A stretch of DNA of 64,000 bases. Source: Pectinophora gossypiella. Its lineage: Eukaryota; Arthropoda; Insecta; Lepidoptera; Gelechiidae. The stretch covers positions 3,961,001 through 4,025,000 of the forward strand of contig NC_065417.1 in NCBI RefSeq assembly GCF_024362695.1, given 5' to 3'. Shown here piece after piece: positions 59,101 to 64,000 of the stretch. Every line of letters starts with the position of its first letter. Position 1 is the stretch's first letter. Under the pieces are notes generated by a model that saw only the letters and a program-made list of their open reading frames with translations, made no database searches and was not told where the DNA came from. Position numbers and translations under genes: made by a program.

Positions 59101-62100
59101 TAAATTATCGTTATTAGTTTTTATAACAGGAATTTTCCCAATTTGGGAACATTCCCGGGGCACATCACTGGTCGTGAGCTTATATTGTATTATGAATTCT
59201 AACATTGTTCAGGTGGACACGTCTCTGCAGAGGCTAGCAGCGATATCGAACCACCTGATGTCGTCACTAGCAGACATAGTCAACTGTCAGTCGCCGGCCG
59301 CGAAGCAGGGCGCGTTCAAATGTTTCGCCTCCCTCGGGGCCAATGACGAAGACATTAGGAAAAGGATCATCGAGACACACGGCTTGATGGTGCACGTCGT
59401 CAATGGAATGAATAACCCTGAACCTTCGGTGAGTATTACCCGTGAATAACGACCTCCGTGAATAACGAATAACGAGTTTTACCGTGCATTTTTTCTATCC
59501 ACACAGAGACCGTGCATTGCAGATTCGTTGAGTATCATAAGTAACAGATTAACAATTACTTATAACAATAACAAGATGATGTACACATATAGTAGAACAC
59601 GTATAAGTCATAAACGCACCGTGGTCCAATTTCCGTGGTCCAGTGGTTGAGCGTTGGGCTCACGATCCCGAGGTCCCGGGTTTGAATCTCGGTGTACAGT
59701 GAATACGGTTCATTTTATCAACCGTAGGACTTCAATACCATCCGCCTTACCAATAAAAAATAAATATTTGGCAGCAGCCAAGCAAAATTGAAGCCAATAG
59801 GTATTTGACCGGGTCAAAGATAAATTATAAAATGCCAAAGAACCCAGTTTAAGATGATCAAAATGAAATCTTATTTTGCTTTTTGAGTGTTTTTTGAATT
59901 TTCTTTATGAATTAAGTAACGTAACGTAAGTACGAGTACGACGTTTGACCGCTTTTATTGATGACGTCACAGGACAGTATTTTCATGCAAACTCCAAAGA
60001 AAGCTTTTGTTTTGACGTTTCGTAAAAAGTGTCTCATTTGACTAGGTTGTCAAGTAGCCTATTACCATATAATATTGAACTTTGCTTAGCTGTCAAATAC
60101 TTAAACATAAGTTCACCGCTTGTTTATTTTTTATTGGTAAGTAAGCAAGTAAGTAAAGCGACAAGTGTTCAAGCAAGTTTTCTGATGATTTAGTGATAGG
60201 TAATGAGTACGTCGCATTTAGTAGTCCTCTATATGTATAGCGAGTGGGCACAAAATTACATAGCTACTCAAATATTGTAACTAACCGCTTTCGGCCGACC
60301 GGAAGAAAAACTGCAATGATCGACTAATTTCGTACTAATTTAGACCTGGCCTAAGTCCAAATTGCTTCTAATACTATGCTAATGACTGAAGACAAAATAC
60401 ATTATTTCAGCGCCAAAAAGAATTACACTACAGAATTGCAATTATATTGTTTTAAGCGATTCCTTTCAGACTACTTTATGTTATTGACTCATGTAGATGT
60501 ACACCACTAACTTAGCAAATCATGGCTCATAGCTTCATTTGTATGCACTGACATACTATAAAGAAATAGTCTCACAAAAACTAACATTTTTTTCTAATAT
60601 AGCGTCCGAACCGTGTTGTAAATACGTATCATTAAATTATGTAGGTAGTATAAGTCTTCTTCTTCTTATCGTGTGGGTTGTGAGGTGGAATACCAACCTC
60701 ATCAACCCTGGTGTCAGGGTTATTATTGAGCCGCCAAAGGCCCTTTGAAATGGCTCGTGTAATGACTACATACTTACATCAGTTATTGTAGATTTGCCGC
60801 AGATGGCATTAACTACTTGACCGGACAAATGGGGAGCGCTGAAGGCTCTCACCCGGTATAACTTTTAAGACAACAGGCCTGAGGGTGCCCAGTTGGGCGC
60901 GAACCTCGGCTCAGGGCGTCGTCTGAGAGGAAAAATATTTGAAAGAATTAATCGACCCTAGTGGGTCGATAGCGATAAGCGCTGATTGAGGGCAATCGTC
61001 GACCACGCCGGCGGGGTCAGTATCGAGGTCCTGAAGTGTTTGGTGTCGCGAGCTGATAGGCTGCCTCTATGGCTAGAACATCTATGGTTGGGTTATGGGT
61101 TTGGATCAGTAAGTAGTAACCGGGACCAACGGCTTACGCACGCACGAACTGAATTCTTACGAAATAAATGATTGATTGATTGAAAACGCGTCTAAAATGC
61201 TGCTCACCCAAAAGGTCCCATTGTATGCACTAGGCCCCATCCCACAAAACTTAACAACACTTTCACAATTGCCTTTAATCTCCAGGTAAGATTGGCCGCA
61301 GTAAGATGTCTGCATTCGCTGTCGAGATCAGTGCAGCAACTCCGGACGACATTTCAGGTAAATTCCAGGTACTATATTGTTGTCCATGCCATTTTAATAC
61401 ATTTAGTTCTTTGGGTAGCTATACTAAGTGTTTGTTGTCTTTTTGATGCATGGTAGAGAGAGAAAGAGAGTGTTTGATGTTGCTTCTCTTTCGTGCATGT
61501 GGCTGTAGAAGCAGAACGCCGGCTTTGGACGTCATGGAGATAGATATCAAAGAGGTTGAATTTTTTGGTGTTCCCTTGGATCGCAAAATAATGTAATTTT
61601 CAGTTACCTTTTATTTACCTTTGGTAGCTTACTTCACTTTTAGCGATGATTTCACCTTTCAACAGATAATTCTCTTTGCGAGTTTCCCTAAGTATGGGTG
61701 CTATAAAAGCAAAATTCCACCTGTCTCCTCAAAATTGGAAATATCTCGAGGAATTAAAAGAGTTTATTTTTCTTATTTCTTGTTTTTTAACACGTTTTGG
61801 AAGATAACCTTCATAGGTGATGTCCTGATTTCAAGTGTCCAGTGTACTGAATGAAGGTCAATGGTCTGTGGTCACGGAATTTGTTGAAATATAATATATG
61901 TGCGCTAACGGAGAGCGCCGGTTCTAACCCCGGTACCAGACTTGCACCAATGAGTTATTCATTAATCTTAAGTGCAGTGTTCACTAAAACACTTGGCTCG
62001 ACCATTATAGACGGCGATACGTCTCGCCTTTTAAGTTGTGGGGTGGGTACTTAGTTCATCTTGCGATGGATGGTACAATCACGAGTATCAATATGCATAC

Positions 62101-63694
62101 ACTTTGGTACCATGTCACATGATGTTTTTTGACAAATTGCACTGTAAATTTCGCTAAATACCAAATATGTTAGTGCGACAGAGTCCTAAAGTGGGTACGT
62201 TATATTGCTCACGACTGTACCTGGATGTACCCCAATTGGGTTATAGTCGTGAGCTAATGTTATTTGCGCTATAGGACCACGCAGTATGGCGGCCGCTCAT
62301 GCAGCTTCTGAATGACTCGCCCGGCACCGAGTTGCTGACGGTGGGCTCCTCAACGCTATGCAACCTGCTGCTCGAGTTCTCGCCGGCCAAGGAACCCATG
62401 TTGGACCAAGGTATTCTATTTGTTATTGTATTTGACCACGCGGTATGGCGGCCGTGGTGTTGAACTAAGGTGATTAGACTTTTAGAGAGTGATTTCTAGG
62501 CAGTTTCTTGTCATTGCTTCTCAGCCATAACACCTTGCGACATGACGTAGATTCAAAAATGTTGAAATTTACCTTCAACAAGTTTATCCGTGATAATTGC
62601 GTTGATTAAATGATTTTGATTTGATTTGAGACAATTACAGTTATACGGATTTAACCCGTCATACCACATAGAAAACTTATTATTATTATTATTAATAGCC
62701 CTCAACGTCCCACTGCAGGGCAAAGGCCTCTCTTCCCTTCTTCCACTCCTCCCTGTCCCCAGCTTGCTCGCACCACCGTTTCGAGAAGCGGTCTAACTCG
62801 TCGCGCCATCTTTTCTGTGGCATTACCCGACGTCTGACAGCACTTGCAGGAACCCACTCTGTAGCTTTTTTGGCCCAGAGGTCATCGGGCATTCGGGCAA
62901 CATGTCCAGCCCAGTCCCATTTCAAGCAGGCAGCCTTTCTCGCTACGTCTGCTATTTTTGTTTTGGAACGCAGCGTGGTGTTTCGGATCCGAACTTAAAC
63001 GAAACCGAACGAAAACTTATTATTTATGAAAATCGTCTTTTCATGCCCTCGTTGACAATTATTTCCGCACAATATCCCAGGAAGATAAAATGACTGAAAA
63101 CCAGCGCTGGATGGCGCCATAGCATGGCTCCATCACAGCACAAGCTGAGCCATCCTTTTGCCCGTATTCGTAATATTCATAATTACCTAGTACTTATAGC
63201 AAATGTAAATTGTTACTGGCAATAAAATTATTTTATTCTTATTCTTAAATCGCAGATTGCCATGCCGTCATAGACTAAAGAATAACACTGCGTGTAGAAC
63301 GGCAACTCTAAGCCCTATGCCAATTCGTATCGGGCGCCGACCTGTCCCCCTCTGGTTTTAGTCTTAAATGGCCGCAAGCCGGTAAAGAGTAAGGGAGAGC
63401 TTGCGGACTGCGTTTCCGCCGCGATTACGCGTGAGGCGGCGCACGGTAACAGTGAGATTTTTGTGTAGACTCGGGGTGTGATAGAGTTTAACCATATGAC
63501 AGGACAAAGAAAATTTTCGCGATCATCGATTTATGTGCTGCATTGTGTGTACAAAGCTTATATTATTATTCTTGATTCTGAACATTTTTATGTGTGTTTC
63601 AGGTGCTGTAGAAATGTTATGTAATTTGACGAAGAGGCCGGAGGCGGCATTAAGACTGAACGGAATATGGGCGCTGATGAACATGGCTTTTCAG
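50184..63694 (+). CDS. ARMC8: ARMC8 armadillo-repeat protein, first ten exons (C-terminus off window)
   Basis: This is a subunit of the GID/CTLH E3 ubiquitin-ligase complex (yeast Gid5), which acts as a substrate-receptor scaffold. Exons: 50184-50207, 50314-50527, 55078-55284, 56090-56333, 56705-56839, 57792-57894, 59213-59428, 61286-61357, 62275-62410 and 63603-63694. They sum to 1,443 nt, or 481 codons, with all phases consistent. Exon 1 codes only MQQITVFM. Armadillo helices run throughout. The most conserved stretches are SLGANDEDIRKRIIETHGLM (exon 7), VRLAAVRCLHSLSRSVQQLR (exon 8), STLCNLLLEFSPAKEP (exon 9) and ALRLNGIWALMNMAFQ (exon 10). The family is about 670 aa, so roughly a quarter lies right of the window. 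Intron 2 carries a 4-kb LINE. Confidence 0.95.
50651..50660. repeat. Target-site duplication, left copy
   Basis: TTCATTATAT, identical to 54722-54731 on the other side of the LINE. It does not extend by one base in either direction. Confidence 0.85.
50661..54721 (-). mobile_element. Near-complete LINE with 5' inversion (twin-primed)
   Basis: The 3' part (50661-53414) is in minus orientation. The 5' part (53415-54721) is inverted into plus orientation and includes about 800 bp of 5' UTR and the first half of the endonuclease. The two parts meet at the same point of the element: GCTAGGAGACTTCA occurs at 54712-54725 (plus) and 53401-53414 (minus), in the LLGDFN motif of the endonuclease. A 10-bp target duplication flanks the whole. 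It lies in ARMC8 intron 2, with its 3' part antisense to the gene. The clade is uncertain; it is an AP-endonuclease type LINE. Confidence 0.9.
50693..53414 (-). CDS. LINE polyprotein, 3' part: endonuclease end, reverse transcriptase, C2H2 finger
   Basis: An uninterrupted frame of about 900 codons from the LGDFNARVG motif. The C-terminal half of the AP-type endonuclease ends in WTDHRLI. A linker follows, then RT motifs: AKAPGIDGLPAEVYK, LSSAGKILAHIINARL, CGFRPSRGTVDAIFVVKQI, MCFVDLEKAFDRVPR, GVKQGCVMAPTLFALYF and the catalytic ILYADDVCLM. The thumb/tail region includes LRWCGHVRRM and YLRYKDVLKRNL. The last residues carry a classical zinc finger, CLQCDRVFRTKFGFASHIRAH (C-x2-C-x12-H-x3-H). The intact frame implies a recent insertion. 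Its N-terminal half sits on the opposite strand, so the insertion cannot make the full protein as it stands. Confidence 0.9.
54230..54725 (+). pseudogene. LINE endonuclease N-terminal half (inverted segment)
   Basis: The frame reads IIGAWNVRTLLDSDNN, IAAISETHLSGYGE, GVGFAVRNSL, LHLISIYAPTLPSSDE and HDRIVLLGDF, the N-terminal half of an AP endonuclease fold. It stops just after the inversion breakpoint by running into flanking DNA. No ATG opens this frame near its beginning; an ATG at 54209 is in another frame, so a small frameshift or unusual start is possible. Confidence 0.85.
54722..54731. repeat. Target-site duplication, right copy
   Basis: TTCATTATAT, identical to 50651-50660. Its first bases TTCA also continue the element's own GACTTCA, so the 5' junction contains microhomology. 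Confidence 0.85.
55662..55769. mobile_element. Short element with 13-bp inverted ends in ARMC8 intron 3
   Basis: GATATCGGATGAC at 55662-55674 and its exact reverse complement at 55757-55769 bound a 108-bp segment. No ORF and no second copy in the window. A MITE is the simplest reading. Confidence 0.55.
57005..57110. repeat. RTE-type LINE 3'-end relic
   Basis: CGACGCCCACTGCTGGGCAT followed by 'gggcctcccccaagg' is the best copy in this window of the module that recurs at several other sites. Non-coding here. Confidence 0.5.
57268..57338 (+). repeat. Left half of a hairpin MITE (family C)
   Basis: CAGGGTGTTAGTGACATTGT, then 'aacgaatactgag', then 'attctgagttaatatcaaatgg'. The element breaks off where the other copies begin their second arm. 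A (CAT)n run follows directly. Confidence 0.7.
57690..57780 (+). repeat. Fragment of the 9658-10093 element family
   Basis: 'agatctgtctttatttattaatca' and 'tgtatctttgacctaggaaac' match the left arm of the element in barren intron 8. It ends about 12 bp before the ARMC8 exon at 57792, so it contributes sequence close to the splice acceptor. Confidence 0.65.
58005..58280 (+). mobile_element. Degraded SINE (tRNA-headed family)
   Basis: It keeps 'gtgctccagtggtcgagcg' from the head, 'ctagtttagttaggacgttaca', 'ccgaaagtaagatgaccggtgcttcgga', 'gttgatgaggtgggtaatccacttcacaacc' and the tail 'gatagaagaaga'. It has internal deletions and is in ARMC8 intron 6. Confidence 0.75.
58470..58600 (+). repeat. 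Repeat family G, copy 1 (LINE 3' tail-like)
   Basis: About 115 bp similar to 62495-62625: AGCCATAACACCTTGCGAAA, 'aaattcaaaaatgtt', 'accttcaacaagtttat', 'gataatta.gttgaataaatgatt'. The ending resembles a LINE or SINE 3' terminus. Confidence 0.65.
58935..59045 (+). repeat. Repeat family B, copy 2, with perfect hairpin
   Basis: The left part matches 7915-7985. The right part is an exact inverted pair, AAGGGACGGGTAAAG at 58986-59000 and its reverse complement at 59007-59021, with a 6-nt loop. Confidence 0.7.
59627..59695 (+). mobile_element. Isolated tRNA-like SINE head
   Basis: TTTCCGTGGTCCAGTGGTTG, 'agcgttgggctcacgatcc' and 'cccgggtttgaatctcgg' match the other heads. It has no recognisable body. 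Pairing is too poor for a working tRNA. Confidence 0.7.
60655..61150 (-). mobile_element. SINE split by a nested family A repeat
   Basis: The minus SINE tail (60660-60783: 'cttatcgtgtgggttgtgaggtgg', 'cctggtgtcagggtta', 'gagccgccaaaggcc') stops at ATCAGT. After 321 bp it resumes at a second ATCAGT with 'aagtagtaaccgggaccaacggctta'. Compare the uninterrupted copy at 25380-25620. Confidence 0.8.
60784..61104 (+). mobile_element. Repeat family A inserted in a SINE, with target duplication
   Basis: Bounded by ATCAGT at 60778-60783 and 61105-61110. It contains the whole of family A: 'tgtagatttgccgcag', 'ggtgcccagttgggcgcgaacctcgg', 'gaggaaaaatatttgaaagaattaatcgaccctagtgggtcgat', 'gcgataagcgctgattgaggg', 'gtcgaccacgccggcgg'. 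There is no long ORF. The target duplication argues that family A is mobile in its own right. Confidence 0.75.
62076..62217. mobile_element. Mariner-like MITE (family F), copy 3
   Basis: 142 bp, TA at 62074-62075 and 62218-62219, ends CAATCACGAGTA and GCTCACGACTG. It lies in ARMC8 intron 8, about 57 bp upstream of exon 9. Confidence 0.8.
62495..62625 (+). repeat. Repeat family G, copy 2
   Basis: Counterpart of 58470-58600: 'cttctcagccataacaccttgcgacatgac', 'attcaaaaatgttgaaatttaccttcaacaagttta', ending 'ttaaatgattttgatttgattt'. Confidence 0.65.
62692..62940 (-). pseudogene. RTE-type LINE C-terminal fragment
   Basis: A minus-strand frame of 77 codons ends at 62692: KWDWAGHVARMPDDLWAKKA, RRRVMPQKRWRDELDRF and WKKGREAFALQWDVEGY-stop. 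This is the C-terminus of RTE-clade reverse transcriptases ('W.GHVARM.D..W......W.P.....R...P..RW.D.L'). It is short but not visibly broken. It lies in ARMC8 intron 9. Confidence 0.8.
63285..63475 (+). repeat. Repeat family E, copy 2
   Basis: Matches 23240-23410 (see that entry). This copy is somewhat longer at the left, and ends 'gcgcacggtaacagtgagatttttgtgtagac'. Confidence 0.55.
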
Positions 63695-63760
63695 GTAATT
63701 GATCTTCACGGATGGTTTTATAAATGTTTATTTATTAATATTACTTCTTATGTATCTAGT

Positions 63761-63784
63761 AAGAAACAAGAAACAAGAAACAAG
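63761..63784. repeat. Short AGAAACA minisatellite
   Basis: The 7-bp unit is repeated about three times just after the exon 10 donor of ARMC8. Confidence 0.7.
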
Positions 63785-63928
63785 CAAGAGAAGTGTGTCT
63801 GGATCGAAGTAAATTTAATTCCATAGTCTCTGCTAACCCCGGTCGAAAATAGGCGTGACCTAGTACCCTACTACCTCTTGCGCATAGAGTCATGTCATAT
63901 ATTGTAAATTCTCACGGTTGCTTCTTCT

Positions 63929-63951
63929 CGTCGCGGGCGAAGCCCGCGACG
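63929..63951. repeat. GC-rich perfect hairpin near window end
   Basis: CGTCGCGGGC and GCCCGCGACG are exact inverted arms around GAA. A second stem-like stretch (CGGGGC-TAT-GCCCC) follows about 20 bp on. The composition differs sharply from the AT-rich intron around it, so this may be the end of a repeat continuing off the window. Confidence 0.6.
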
Positions 63952-64000
63952 GGGAGACGCCCTCGGGGCTATGCCCCCTTGGCGTGGTCGCACTCGCCGC

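Overview
The window is nuclear DNA of an insect, most likely a moth or butterfly. It is AT-rich, its genes are split by canonical GT-AG introns, and the introns are full of short tRNA-headed SINEs, small inverted-repeat elements with TA target duplications, and non-LTR retrotransposon (LINE) pieces of a kind common in Lepidoptera. All exon chains below were built by hand from open frames, splice signals and phase; every complete chain closes to a whole number of codons. Gene names rest on family motifs recognised by eye, with no database search.

Eight protein genes alternate in orientation. Trailer hitch/LSM14 (-, 3' part off the left edge) is followed by barren/condensin CAP-H (+, 12 exons, 702 codons), Tudor (-, 11 exons plus one candidate in-frame cassette, about 2,404 aa), JTB (+, 4 exons, 155 aa), Dnmt2/TRDMT1 (-, 3 exons, 333 aa), sphingosine kinase (+, 3 exons, 607 aa), ANKRD54-like (-, single exon, 272 aa) and ARMC8 (+, first 10 exons, 481 codons, running off the right edge). 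They form four divergent (head-to-head) pairs separated by 1.24 kb, 0.83 kb, 0.49 kb and 0.43 kb, and three convergent pairs.

Trailer hitch and Tudor belong to families acting in germline RNP granules. Barren is a chromosome-condensation subunit, Dnmt2 a tRNA methyltransferase, SphK a lipid kinase, ARMC8 a subunit of the GID/CTLH ubiquitin ligase, and JTB a small membrane protein. No shared pathway is evident; the layout looks like compact housekeeping genes sharing divergent promoters.

Introns and spacers hold most of the repeats. The most striking is a near-complete LINE of about 4.06 kb in ARMC8 intron 2. Its 5' third is inverted relative to the rest, and it is flanked by a 10-bp target duplication, the signature of twin priming. 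Tudor intron 1 is almost entirely one antisense LINE fragment. Several repeats are nested with visible target duplications, which gives a relative order of insertion.
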